Assembly (NCBI GenBank): GCA_003577275.1 | Contig: QEVO01000007.1 | Coordinates: 1-64,000, forward strand | Direction: 5' to 3' | Length of the DNA: 64,000 bases | Origin: Pseudomonadota bacterium | Lineage (GTDB): Bacteria > Pseudomonadota > Alphaproteobacteria > Sphingomonadales > Govanellaceae | In this document: piece after piece, positions 34,944-43,747 of the stretch | Layout of the letters: every line of letters starts with the position of its first letter | Numbering within the stretch: position 1 is the stretch's first letter | Position numbers and translations under genes: made by a program | The notes under the pieces: generated by a model | What the model saw: only the letters and a program-made list of their open reading frames with translations | Database searches by the model: none | Told to the model about the DNA's origin: nothing

Positions 34944-35687
34944 TCACACGTGCTGGCCGCCGTTGATGTGAATTTCCGCGCCCGTCACATAGGACGATTG
35001 ATCGGTGCACAGGTAATAGATGGCCTTAGCTACTTCCTCCGGTTTGCCCAGGCGGCGCAACGGAATGTCCGCCACCAATTTTTCCGTGCCCGGCGACAAT
35101 ATCGCGGTATCGATCTCGCCCGGCGCAATGGCGTTGACGCGAATGCCGAAGGGGCCGAAGTCGGCGGCCATTTCCCGCGTGAGTGAAGCGAGCGCCGCCT
35201 TCGAGGTCGCATAAGCGGCGCCGGCAAACGGGTGCACCCGGCTGCCGGCGATGGAGGTGACGTTGACGATGGAGCCTTGAACGGATTTTAATTCCTCAAT
35301 GAGCCCGCGCGCCAGCACCACCGGCGCGAAGAAGTTCACTTCAAACACCTTGCGCCAATCTTCCTCGGAAGTGGTCAGCGTATTCAATCGCTCGCCCTTC
35401 GGGCCTTTGGGCGAAATGCCGGCGTTGTTGACCAGAGCGTGCACCGGGCCGCCATTCAATCGCTTGCGCAACTCCAGAACTGCCCGCGCGCGATCCTCGG
35501 GATCGCCGAGATCGACCTGCACATGATCTTCCGGTCCCGCTTCCCACGGACAATTTTCCGGAAACGGATGGCGCGAGCAGGTAATCACCCGCCAACCGGC
35601 GCTGGAAAACCGTTTCACCGTGGCGTGACCGATGCCGCGACTGGCCCCCGTCAACACCAGAACACGTCGATTGCTATCTGTAGACAT
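34944..35687 (-). CDS. SDR family oxidoreductase
   Basis: A 247-residue short-chain dehydrogenase. The cofactor motif is TGASRGIGHATV (about residues 13-24). NNAGIS, the catalytic Ser in VTSIAGSRVH, YATSK and a C-terminal YVTGAEIHINGG are present. It resembles FabG-like 3-oxoacyl reductases but has an unusual insertion HPFPENCPWEAGPEDH after the second strand. Substrate unknown. It converges with the PLP enzyme and lies between it and the CDF transporter. Confidence 0.9.
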   Translation of the reverse strand: MSTDSNRRVLVLTGASRGIGHATVKRFSSAGWRVITCSRHPFPENCPWEAGPEDHVQVDLGDPEDRARAVLELRKRLNGGPVHALVNNAGISPKGPKGERLNTLTTSEEDWRKVFEVNFFAPVVLARGLIEELKSVQGSIVNVTSIAGSRVHPFAGAAYATSKAALASLTREMAADFGPFGIRVNAIAPGEIDTAILSPGTEKLVADIPLRRLGKPEEVAKAIYYLCTDQSSYVTGAEIHINGGQHV

Positions 35688-35714
35688 AATTAACCGCCTA
35701 ATGTTAAAGCGCCC

Positions 35715-36665
35715 TTACGGCGTTGTTCCCAATCCGCTGTCGACCACATCGTGAGGCATCTCAACACCGGCCGGATCAGCATGAATGATGACGTCTGCAT
35801 CGGGGAAAATGCGCGCGATCGCCGCCTCAACCCGATCCGATATGACATGCGCCTTGTCCAAACGAATGGCGGGATCAAGCTCCAGATGAAACTGAATGAA
35901 GCTGTTGATGCCGGAAGTGCGGGTGCGCAGATCGTGAAGGCCGCGCACTTCCGGGTGGCCGAGCACGATGGCCTCGATGCGGGCGCGCTCTTCCGGCGAC
36001 ATTTCACGATCCATCAGGGTATCGTAAGACTGCCGGGCGATCGACCAGGCGCTTTTGACAATGAAGGCGGCAATCGCCACGCCGACGATGGGGTCGACGA
36101 TGGTCAGCCCAAATACGCCGGACGCCACCAGCGCCACGACCACGCCGAGGTTCATGATAAGATCGCTGGTGTAATGCAGCGAATCGGCGGACACCGCCAG
36201 CGATCCGGTCTGTTTCAACACCCAGAGTTGATACCGCACCAGGACGACGGTCAACACCATGGAAACGATAATCACGGTGATTCCCCACTCGCTGGCAGTA
36301 ACCGCCACCGGACGGATGAAATGGTTGATCGACTCGATGAATAAAAACAGCGCCGAACCGATGATCACCGCCGCCTGGCCGAGCCCGGCGATGGCCTCCG
36401 CCTTGCCATGACCGAAGCGATGCTCCTCATCCGCCGGCGACAGCGCGTGACTGATCGCCAGCAGTGTCAATCCTGATGCAATGGCGTCCAGACAGGAGTC
36501 GAGAAGCGAGCCCAGCAGCGCCACTGAACCGCTGGCTACCCAGGCCGCCGCCTTGATGACAATGAGCGTCAGCGCCACCGTCACCGAGGCCCGCGACGCC
36601 TGGCGCATCAGCCTGGCGCGCCGTTCAGGAGATACCCTCGCTGTGGAAGCCTTTAACACCTTCAC
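35715..36665 (-). CDS. Cation diffusion facilitator transporter
   Basis: A 316-residue divalent-metal/proton antiporter of the CDF family, exporting Zn2+, Fe2+, Mn2+ or Co2+. There are six helices with LLGSLLDSCLDAIASGLTLL and HRFGHGKAEAIAGLGQA, then DSLHYTSDLIMNLGVVVAL, which carries the transport-site Asp/His pattern (HYTSD). A cytoplasmic C-terminal domain (about 215-300) has the VRGLHDLRTRTSG motif. The start is a GTG at 36665 or the one six bases later. The DxxxD rather than HxxxD pattern in helix 2 suggests Fe/Zn FieF-like. Confidence 0.9.
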   Translation of the reverse strand: MKVLKASTARVSPERRARLMRQASRASVTVALTLIVIKAAAWVASGSVALLGSLLDSCLDAIASGLTLLAISHALSPADEEHRFGHGKAEAIAGLGQAAVIIGSALFLFIESINHFIRPVAVTASEWGITVIIVSMVLTVVLVRYQLWVLKQTGSLAVSADSLHYTSDLIMNLGVVVALVASGVFGLTIVDPIVGVAIAAFIVKSAWSIARQSYDTLMDREMSPEERARIEAIVLGHPEVRGLHDLRTRTSGINSFIQFHLELDPAIRLDKAHVISDRVEAAIARIFPDADVIIHADPAGVEMPHDVVDSGLGTTP

Positions 36666-36687
36666 TCCTTCACGCCCTTGCCCAAGC

Positions 36688-37275
36688 TTAGGGGAAGAGG
36701 TAGCCCACCGTCCAGCCGCCTTGGGTTTTACGGAAAACCTGCCGCTCGTGGAGGCGAAACGGCTTGGCGCGCCAGAATTCGATCGCCTCGGGCGTCAAAC
36801 GAAAGCCCGACCAATGGGGTGGCCGGGGCACCTCGCCGACGGCGTACTTGGCGGCGTATTTCGCCACCTCCCGCTCCAGCTTGAACAGCCCTTCTAAGGG
36901 CCGCGACTGGGCCGAGGCCCAAGCGCCGATGCGGCTGTCGCGCGGCCGCGAGGCGAAATAGGCGTCGGCTTCCTCGGCGCTGACCGGCGACACCGGCCCT
37001 TCGATCCGCACCTGGCGCTGCAACGATTTCCAGTGTAGGCACAGCGCGGCATGGGGATTGGCCAACAGCTCGCCGCCCTTGCGGCTTTCGAGGTTAGTGT
37101 AGAACACGAAGCCATGCTCGTCCCAGCCTTTGAGGAGCACCATGCGGACCGATGGACGGCCATCCGGGGACGCCGTGGCCAGCGCCATGGCGTTGGGGTC
37201 ATTGATCTCGGCTTTCTCCGCTTCAGCAAACCACCCGCCGAAAAGCCGGTACGGATCAGAGACATCAGCCGTCAT
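36688..37275 (-). CDS. pdxH: Pyridoxamine 5'-phosphate oxidase
   Basis: A 195-residue FMN enzyme that oxidises pyridoxine or pyridoxamine phosphate to pyridoxal phosphate. FMN/substrate motifs [42 protein letters not shown] and the substrate-binding RLHER are present. The usual end RLxP is replaced by GYLFP. ATG 37275 was preferred over a longer ORF whose extra residues lack homology. It neighbours the CDF gene (22 bp). Confidence 0.94.
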   Translation of the reverse strand: MTADVSDPYRLFGGWFAEAEKAEINDPNAMALATASPDGRPSVRMVLLKGWDEHGFVFYTNLESRKGGELLANPHAALCLHWKSLQRQVRIEGPVSPVSAEEADAYFASRPRDSRIGAWASAQSRPLEGLFKLEREVAKYAAKYAVGEVPRPPHWSGFRLTPEAIEFWRAKPFRLHERQVFRKTQGGWTVGYLFP

Positions 37276-37383
37276 GGTGGCGCTCCTGTGACTTTTCGGA
37301 AACAACCGGATGGCCCAATTGTTTCCACATTGGCGGTCCATATATAGTAGGCATAGGATTGAACCCCAACAGGAAATCATACG

Positions 37384-37848
37384 ATGCGGAAAGAACTTAT
37401 GGTTGGCGTCATGGCCTCCGCCCTGGTCCTAGCGGCATGTGAGGAAGGGCGTGAACGGGAGCAGGCGGGAACCCTGATCGGCGCGGCGGCCGGGGCGCTT
37501 CTCGGCTCGGCGGTGAGCGACAGCGCGGTCTTGGTGGCGGTGGGCGCGGTGGCCGGCGCTTATCTCGGCGGCCAATTGGGGCGCAAGCTCGACGAGCGCG
37601 ACCGCCAGTACATGCAGACCACCACGCAAAACTCCCTGACCAAGGCCCCGGCGGGACAGACCTCGCGCTGGGCCAATCCCGACAGCGGCAACTCCGGCAC
37701 CATCACCCCGCAAAAGACCTTCAAGAACGCCGAGGGCCAGGACTGCCGGGAGTTTCAGCAAAGCGTCACCGTTTCCGGCCAGACCGAAACCGGCTACGGC
37801 ACCGCCTGCCGGCAACCGGACGGCACCTGGCGGGTGGTCAAGGGTTGA
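37384..37848 (+). CDS. Glycine-zipper lipoprotein (17-kDa surface-antigen-like)
   Basis: A 154-residue predicted lipoprotein. The signal peptide ([19 protein letters not shown]) has the lipobox LAAC with Cys19. A glycine-zipper membrane segment follows (about 28-65; [20 protein letters not shown] and [20 protein letters not shown]), then a soluble part with DCREFQQSV and the ending GTWRVVKG. This is the RT0821/17-kDa antigen pattern of alphaproteobacterial outer membranes. Function is unknown. It is divergent from pdxH and precedes the DnaJ-type gene. Confidence 0.88.
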   Translation: MRKELMVGVMASALVLAACEEGREREQAGTLIGAAAGALLGSAVSDSAVLVAVGAVAGAYLGGQLGRKLDERDRQYMQTTTQNSLTKAPAGQTSRWANPDSGNSGTITPQKTFKNAEGQDCREFQQSVTVSGQTETGYGTACRQPDGTWRVVKG

Positions 37849-37926
37849 AAGCGCCGCCTAAGCCTTTACACTTTGTGGAGAAATCATATTTAGAATGATT
37901 ACCCCACGAGCTGGAATGGGTTGGGC

Positions 37927-38847
37927 ATGACGGATCTCTACACGATACTCGGCGTTCCCCGCGGCGCGTCCCAGGCCGAGCTGAAAAAGGCCTACCGCAA
38001 GCTCGCCAAGGAGCTGCATCCCGACCTGCACCCGGGTGACGCCAAAGTCGCCGACCGCTTCAAGGAAGCCTCCGCCGCCTACGCCATCCTGGGCGATGAG
38101 AAGCTGCGCGGCCGCTATGACCGGGGCGAGATCGACGAGAACGGCAACGAACGGGCCTTCGCCGGCTTTGGCGCCAGCGCTGGCGCGCACCGCGCCCGCC
38201 GCGCCCAAGCGGGCGCGGCGGGCGGCGGCCATGGCTTCGGCAATTTCAAGCCGGAGGACTTCTTTGCCGACATTTTCGGCGGCCAGGGACGCAAAAAGCG
38301 CGGCCCTCAGCCCCGCCATGGCGCTGACCGCATCTACAAGGTGACCATCGACTTTCTGGATGCGGTTAGGGGCGTCAAACGCAAGATTTCACTGGAAAAC
38401 GGCAAGACCCTGGCGGTGCAAATCCCGAAAATGGTGCGTCAGGGCCAGCAGATCCGCCTCAAGGGCCAGGGCGGTCCCGGCGAGAATGGCGGCCATCCGG
38501 GGGATGCCTTGATCGAGGTCGACATTCGCCCCCATGCCGAGTTTCGCCTGGAGGGGCACGACATCCATATCGACCTGCCGGTAACCTTGCGGGAAGCCAT
38601 CCTCGGCGGCGAAGCGCGGGTCAATACCATTGACGGCGAAGTCAGCCTGAAAATCCCCGCCGGCAGCAATACCGGCAAGGGGCTCCGGCTGCGCGGCAAG
38701 GGGGTGGAAAAAGAGGACAAGACGAGGGGCGATCAATATGTCACCTTGCGCGTGGTGCTGCCCGACGTCATCGACGAGGACTTGCGCGCCTTTATCGAGC
38801 GTTGGTCGGCCGAGCATCCCTATAGCGTCCGTCAACCCTTAAAGTGA
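37927..38847 (+). CDS. cbpA: DnaJ C-terminal-domain co-chaperone (CbpA-like)
   Basis: A 306-residue type II Hsp40. The J domain (residues about 1-68) has DLYTILGVPRGASQAELKKA and the HPD motif in ELHPDLHPGD. A Gly/Ala-rich linker (about 75-110) includes HRARRAQAGAAGGG. The two C-terminal beta domains carry KVTIDFLDAVRG, LKGQGGPGENGGHPGDALIE and LRLRGKG. There is no zinc-finger domain, separating it from DnaJ. It stimulates DnaK ATPase and may bind DNA like E. coli CbpA. ATG 37927 was used; an earlier TTG adds two residues. Confidence 0.9.
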   Translation: MTDLYTILGVPRGASQAELKKAYRKLAKELHPDLHPGDAKVADRFKEASAAYAILGDEKLRGRYDRGEIDENGNERAFAGFGASAGAHRARRAQAGAAGGGHGFGNFKPEDFFADIFGGQGRKKRGPQPRHGADRIYKVTIDFLDAVRGVKRKISLENGKTLAVQIPKMVRQGQQIRLKGQGGPGENGGHPGDALIEVDIRPHAEFRLEGHDIHIDLPVTLREAILGGEARVNTIDGEVSLKIPAGSNTGKGLRLRGKGVEKEDKTRGDQYVTLRVVLPDVIDEDLRAFIERWSAEHPYSVRQPLK

Positions 38848-38856
38848 GAAGGGGCC

Positions 38857-39699
38857 ATGACCGCTCTCGCCGATCTCGGCAACGCGCTGAAAGCTTTCCT
38901 GCGCCATGAAGATGCGGTGATGGCTGGCCATTTGGCGTTTCTGACCATCCTCGGCCTGTTTCCCTTTCTGATCTTCCTGGTGGCGCTGGCCGGCCTTATC
39001 GGCCAGACCGACGCCGGCATCGACGCCATCACCTTCCTGTTCGATAACCTGCCGCCCGAGGTGGGAGAGGTGTTGCGGGGGCCGATCATCAGCCTCTTGG
39101 AAACCACCACCAGCGGCGTGCTCACCCTGGGCCTATTGGGCGCGATCTGGGTTGCTTCCTCGGCCTTAGGGGCAGCCCGGGTGGCCATCGACCGCGCCTT
39201 CGAGGCCGGCGACCCGCCCGCCTTCTGGCTGCGCCGGCTGCATGGCATTGGCCTGGTCATCGCCTCAGGCTTATGCATTGTGCTTGGCATGTCGGCCTTC
39301 GTGCTGGGGCCGCTGGCCTGGCACGCCGCCCTCTACTTCCTGCCCATGTTGGAAAGCTGGAGCCGGCTATTCAACCTGCTCCGCTATGCCGCCAGCACGC
39401 TGGTGATCTTCCTTGCCCTGTGCAGCCTGCTGTTTGCCTTAAAACCCCGTTACAAGGGCCGTTTCGTGCCGGTGGCGCGGGGCGCCTTCCTGACCATCGT
39501 CTTATGGTTGGCGGTGGGCAGCGGCTTTTCGCTTTATCTGAAGTACCTGGCCCATTACGATATTACCTACGGCAGCCTGGCCGGGGCGATCATCGCCTTG
39601 ATGTTCTTCTATCTGATGAGCGCCAGCTTTCTCCTCGGCGTGGAATTAAACGCCGCCGCCGCCAGACGGCGGGCGGCCGCGCCGCTTGCGCAAGATTGA
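38857..39699 (+). CDS. YihY/virulence factor BrkB family membrane protein
   Basis: A 280-residue membrane protein with about six helices (LAFLTILGLFPFLIFLVALA; GVLTLGLLGAIWVASSALG; IGLVIASGLCIVLGMSAFVL and others). The DxxxxxAGHLAFLTILGLFPF start is the YihY signature, as is the YGSLAGAIIALMFFYLMS end. The family is wrongly labelled RNase BN in older records; its real function is unknown. It starts 9 bp after the DnaJ-type gene and probably shares its transcript. Confidence 0.92.
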   Translation: MTALADLGNALKAFLRHEDAVMAGHLAFLTILGLFPFLIFLVALAGLIGQTDAGIDAITFLFDNLPPEVGEVLRGPIISLLETTTSGVLTLGLLGAIWVASSALGAARVAIDRAFEAGDPPAFWLRRLHGIGLVIASGLCIVLGMSAFVLGPLAWHAALYFLPMLESWSRLFNLLRYAASTLVIFLALCSLLFALKPRYKGRFVPVARGAFLTIVLWLAVGSGFSLYLKYLAHYDITYGSLAGAIIALMFFYLMSASFLLGVELNAAAARRRAAAPLAQD

Positions 39700-39764
39700 T
39701 TCCGCTTTTCAATGGTGTAGGATGCCGCAAACGGCAACGTGCGGCAAAACGCAAGGGGATCTCA

Positions 39765-40595
39765 ATGGCTGGTGCGAGCGGACTTCTGGCAGGGAAAAAA
39801 GGCCTCATCATGGGCGTCGCTAACGAACGCTCCATCGCCTGGGGCGCGGCCAAGGCCGCCCATGCCCATGGCGCTGACCTCGCCTTTACCTACCTCGGGG
39901 AAGCGCTGGAGAAGCGCGTGCGCCCGTTAGCGGCGTCTGTCGGATCGTCCCTGGTGATCCCGTGCGACGCCGGCGATGCCGGTTCGCTGGACGCCGCCTT
40001 CGCCACGGTGCAGAAAGAATGGGGCAAGCTGGATTTCGTGCTGCACGCCATCGCCTTTTCCGACAAGAACGAATTGAAGGGCCGCTACGTCGATACCTCG
40101 CTCGACAATTTCCTGATGACCCTGAACATCTCCTGCTATTCATTCACGGCGGTGGCGCGGCGCGCAGCGGCCTTGATGACGGACGGCGGCAGCCTGGTCA
40201 CGCTTACCTACTACGGCGCGGAAAAGGTCATGCCGCACTACAACGTCATGGGCGTCGCCAAAGCGGCGCTGGAAGCCAGCGTGCGTTACCTCGCAAAAGA
40301 TCTCGGCAAGGATCGCATCCGGGTGAACGCCGTGTCCGCCGGACCGATCAAGACCTTGGCGGCGTCCGGCATCGGCGATTTCCGCTACATTCTGAAATGG
40401 AACGAATACAACGCGCCGCTGCGCCGCAACGTTACCACTGATGAGGTCGGCAATTCCATCCTTTATCTGTTCAGCGATCTCTCCAGCGCCGTGACCGGCG
40501 AAGTGCATCACGTGGATTCCGGCTATCACGTGATCGGCATGAAACTGGAAGATGCGCCCGACATCACCGTCGTTTCCAATAACAACGGCGACTGA
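39765..40595 (+). CDS. fabI: Enoyl-[acyl-carrier-protein] reductase (NADH)
   Basis: A 276-residue SDR-type FabI that reduces trans-2-enoyl-ACP in fatty-acid synthesis. N-terminal KKGLIMGVANERSIAWG is the divergent NADH-binding loop of FabI. The catalytic Tyr/Lys are in HYNVMGVAKAALEASVRYLA. It ends with VTGEVHHVDSGYHVIGM. It is the target of triclosan and isoniazid-like drugs. ATG 39765 follows AAGGGGAT. aroC follows after 9 bp, probably in the same operon. Confidence 0.96.
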   Translation: MAGASGLLAGKKGLIMGVANERSIAWGAAKAAHAHGADLAFTYLGEALEKRVRPLAASVGSSLVIPCDAGDAGSLDAAFATVQKEWGKLDFVLHAIAFSDKNELKGRYVDTSLDNFLMTLNISCYSFTAVARRAAALMTDGGSLVTLTYYGAEKVMPHYNVMGVAKAALEASVRYLAKDLGKDRIRVNAVSAGPIKTLAASGIGDFRYILKWNEYNAPLRRNVTTDEVGNSILYLFSDLSSAVTGEVHHVDSGYHVIGMKLEDAPDITVVSNNNGD

Positions 40596-40604
40596 GCGCA
40601 ACCG

Positions 40605-41681
40605 ATGTCGCACAACACCTACGGCCACCTCTTTCGCGTCACCACCTGGGGCGAAAGCCACGGGCCTGCGCTGGGCTGCGTGGTCGACGGCATACCGCCG
40701 GGCATCGCGCTGGCGGAAGGCGACATTCAACGCTGGCTCGACAAACGCCGGCCGGGACAGTCGCGCTTCACCACCCAGCGCCAGGAGCCCGATCAGGTGA
40801 GAATTTTATCTGGCGTGTTTGAGGGCAACACCACCGGCGCGCCGATCAGCCTGATGATCGAGAACGTCGATCAGCGCTCCAAGGATTACGGCGACATCGC
40901 CGAGAAGTTCCGCCCCGGTCACGCCGATTATACCTACATGGCGAAATACGGCGTGCGCGATTATCGCGGCGGCGGCCGCGCCTCGGCCCGGGAAACCGCC
41001 GCCCGGGTCGCCGCCGGCGCGTTGGCGCGCAAAGTTCTGGGCGACGGCGTGTGTATCCGCGGCGCGCTCGTTCAGGTGGGCGAACACGCCATCGACCGCA
41101 GCCGCTGGAATTGGGACGAGGTGGAGAATAATCCCTTTTGGTGCCCTGATAGCGAGATGGCCGCCGTGTGGGAGCCCTACCTTGATGGCTTACGCCGGGA
41201 TGGCAACTCGGTGGGCGCGGTGATCGAGGTGGTGGCCTCGGGCGTGCCGGCGGGTTGGGGCGCGCCGATTTACGGCAAGCTCGACGCCGATCTGGCCGCC
41301 GCCATGATGAGCATCAACGCGGTCAAGGGAGTGGAGATTGGCGACGGCTTTGCGTCGGCCCGCCTGACCGGCGTGGAAAATGCCGATGAAATGCGCGCCG
41401 GACCTGACGGCAAGCCGCGTTTTTTATCGAACCACGCCGGCGGCGTCCTGGGCGGCATCTCGTCGGGCCAGGACATCGTGGCGCGCTTTGCCGTCAAGCC
41501 CACCTCCTCCATCCTCACCCCCCGCCGCACGGTGAGCGTTGGCGGCGCGGAGACCGAGATCGTCACCAAAGGCCGTCATGATCCCTGCGTCGGCATCCGC
41601 GCCGTGCCGGTGGGCGAGGCGATGATGGCCGCCGTCTTGGCCGACCACTTCCTACGCCACCGCGCCCAGTGCGGCGGTTAG
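40605..41681 (+). CDS. aroC: Chorismate synthase
   Basis: A 358-residue FMN-dependent lyase that makes chorismate from EPSP, the last shikimate step. The three family patterns are [38 protein letters not shown] and [34 protein letters not shown] [16 protein letters not shown] is also present. The 3' end overlaps the convergent M20 hydrolase by 30 bp. The genes fabI and aroC start 9 bp apart. Confidence 0.97.
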   Translation: MSHNTYGHLFRVTTWGESHGPALGCVVDGIPPGIALAEGDIQRWLDKRRPGQSRFTTQRQEPDQVRILSGVFEGNTTGAPISLMIENVDQRSKDYGDIAEKFRPGHADYTYMAKYGVRDYRGGGRASARETAARVAAGALARKVLGDGVCIRGALVQVGEHAIDRSRWNWDEVENNPFWCPDSEMAAVWEPYLDGLRRDGNSVGAVIEVVASGVPAGWGAPIYGKLDADLAAAMMSINAVKGVEIGDGFASARLTGVENADEMRAGPDGKPRFLSNHAGGVLGGISSGQDIVARFAVKPTSSILTPRRTVSVGGAETEIVTKGRHDPCVGIRAVPVGEAMMAAVLADHFLRHRAQCGG

Positions 41682-42845
41682 ACCCTTCTCGGCGATGGCC
41701 ACCCAGGCGGCGGCGCCAAATTTTAGGGCATCATCATTGAAGTCATACGTCGGCGAATGCAGCGATCCGCCGCCCTCCCCATTGCCGATGATGAAATAGC
41801 AGCCGGGCCTTTTTTGCAGATAGAAAGAAAAATCCTCCGACCCCATGGACGGGGGAAAGTCGGTGATGACAGGCCCTGCGCCATCAAGCCCGCGCAGAGC
41901 CGCGATTACCAGTTCAGATTCCGCTTTGGTATTGACAATGGCGGGATAGCGCTCTTCTTGAAGGCAGGTAATGCAAACGCCATACGTGTCCGCTGTCCCC
42001 TGGCAGACGGCCTCAATCCTCTGCCGCACCAGATCGAGCGTCGCCGGGGTCAGGCTGCGGCAGGAGCCTTTGAGGTAAACGCGGTCTGGAATCACGTTGA
42101 AAGTGTCGCCACCGGTGATTTGTCCCACCGTCAGCACCACGGTATCCAATGGTCTGGCGTTTCGCGATACAATCGTCTGCAGCGCCAGGACCAGGGCAGC
42201 GCCAGCAACGATCGGATCCTTTGCCGTCTCCGGCATGGCGCCATGGCCGCCTTTGCCCTCAATGGTAATGCTGAAGGTATTATAGGCAGTGGTAATCGTG
42301 CCCGGTCGCGCCATGAAGGTTCCCACCGGCACACCGGGCATGTTATGCAGGCCGAAAATGGCGTCTATGGGGAAGCGATCGAACAGTCCGGCTTCCATCA
42401 TGGCCCGCGCGCCGCCTTCGTTTTCCTCCGCCGGCTGAAAGATGAATACGATCCGACCCGACAGGTCGCGCCGTTGCGCAAGTATCTTCGCCGCGCCAAG
42501 CAGCATTGCCGTATGTCCATCATGGCCACAGGCATGCATGCAGCCGGGAAATGCAGACGCATAGGCCACCCCCGTTTGTTCCATAATCGGCAGGGCATCC
42601 ATATCGGCCCGCAGCCCAATGGAAGGGCCTTCGCCAAAATCAAGGATGCCGACCACGCCGGTACGGGCGATGTTGGCGTGCACCTCCAAGCCGAATGACG
42701 ATAATGCCGCCGCGACCAGGCTGGCGGTGCGCTCTTCGTTGAACGCCATCTCGGGATGGCGATGCAGATCGCGGCGCCAAATGCGCATGGCGCTGTCCAG
42801 GTCGTGATCCACAATACCGTTGATGCCGGCGCTCACCGTGTCCAT
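41652..42845 (-). CDS. M20D-type amidohydrolase (N-acyl-amino-acid/hippurate hydrolase-like)
   Basis: A 397-residue dinuclear metallopeptidase of the IAA-amino-acid hydrolase/hippurate hydrolase branch. [19 protein letters not shown] is the N-terminal signature. Metal ligands are in [30 protein letters not shown] and the late [11 protein letters not shown]. They cleave an acyl group from an amino acid or related amine. ATG 42845 follows GGAGGAGG and overlaps the upstream alpha/beta hydrolase by 13 bp, so the two are translationally coupled. With the TonB receptor it forms an uptake-and-cleavage set. Confidence 0.9.
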   Translation of the reverse strand: MDTVSAGINGIVDHDLDSAMRIWRRDLHRHPEMAFNEERTASLVAAALSSFGLEVHANIARTGVVGILDFGEGPSIGLRADMDALPIMEQTGVAYASAFPGCMHACGHDGHTAMLLGAAKILAQRRDLSGRIVFIFQPAEENEGGARAMMEAGLFDRFPIDAIFGLHNMPGVPVGTFMARPGTITTAYNTFSITIEGKGGHGAMPETAKDPIVAGAALVLALQTIVSRNARPLDTVVLTVGQITGGDTFNVIPDRVYLKGSCRSLTPATLDLVRQRIEAVCQGTADTYGVCITCLQEERYPAIVNTKAESELVIAALRGLDGAGPVITDFPPSMGSEDFSFYLQKRPGCYFIIGNGEGGGSLHSPTYDFNDDALKFGAAAWVAIAEKGLTAALGAVA

Positions 42846-43738
42846 GCCTCCTCCATGAAAGCGTGGAGAACGGCATTGAAATGCGTAGGCTTCTCCAGAA
42901 ACGGTGCGTGACCGATGCCCGGCATCTCGATGATTCCTTCCGACCATAGCCGCCGCCACCGCAGCCGCTGAAGATAATCATAAGAGATGAACGGATCCGC
43001 CAGGCCATGAACGACGCATAAGGGGCGCGGCCACGTTGCGACCACGGTTGGTTGATGGCAGCCTTCCTGGCCGGCTATCCAGTGCTCGGCCATGATGGCG
43101 CGGGCTTGTCCGTCAGTGCGCAACGCAGCCGAGAAGTAAAGCTCGGGAATGGGATCGAGCGTACCGTAAAGGTCCCTCACATAGGCTCGAATCTCCGTTT
43201 CCGAGGCCTCAGCGCGAGTGGTCACGCCATCGGCCGACAGCGACGTAAACGCCGCCGCAAAATCGCTGACGCCGGGACCGATCGGCGGCGTGCCCGTCAA
43301 CAAGATGCCGGACAGCGGAAAGTCGCAGCCGGCCATCTCCAAGGCAATATGGCCGCCAAGCGACCAGCCGACAATCAAGGGACGCGCGATGGCAAGCGCA
43401 TCGAAGCTCTGCTGAAGAAGATGGGCGTAGCCGGGAATCGTATAGTCTCGCATGGGAGACGGAGAATCGCTTGATGATCCGTGGCCAGGCAGGTCGAAGG
43501 CATAGCAGCTGACATCTTGAGAAGAAAATTCCGTAAACTGCTCGACAAAGGCCTCCTTGCAGGCGGAGTTCCCGTGGATAAAGACCAGGGTGCGCGGCCC
43601 ATTGCCGCACCGCCAATAATGCAGAGTCACGCCATTGATCGATATTTCATGGACGCTTCCGGCCTTATGGAACGGGCGCGCCGCAGCCGCCACCGTCGCC
43701 GGATCAGGCCGGCCATCTCGTCCTGCATGTGCGGACAT
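42833..43738 (-). CDS. Alpha/beta hydrolase
   Basis: A 301-residue alpha/beta-hydrolase-fold enzyme. The oxyanion motif is VFIHGNSACKEAF, the nucleophile elbow GWSLGGHIALEMAG, the acid in VHGLADPFIS and the catalytic His in MPGIGHAPFLEKP. The substrate is unknown; it may cleave an ester, lactone or amide. It starts 9 bp after the TonB receptor stop and overlaps the M20 gene, placing it in the middle of a three-gene operon. No signal peptide is seen, so it acts in the cytoplasm. Confidence 0.9.
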   Translation of the reverse strand: MSAHAGRDGRPDPATVAAAARPFHKAGSVHEISINGVTLHYWRCGNGPRTLVFIHGNSACKEAFVEQFTEFSSQDVSCYAFDLPGHGSSSDSPSPMRDYTIPGYAHLLQQSFDALAIARPLIVGWSLGGHIALEMAGCDFPLSGILLTGTPPIGPGVSDFAAAFTSLSADGVTTRAEASETEIRAYVRDLYGTLDPIPELYFSAALRTDGQARAIMAEHWIAGQEGCHQPTVVATWPRPLCVVHGLADPFISYDYLQRLRWRRLWSEGIIEMPGIGHAPFLEKPTHFNAVLHAFMEEAWTR

Positions 43739-43747
43739 CGTTCCCGC

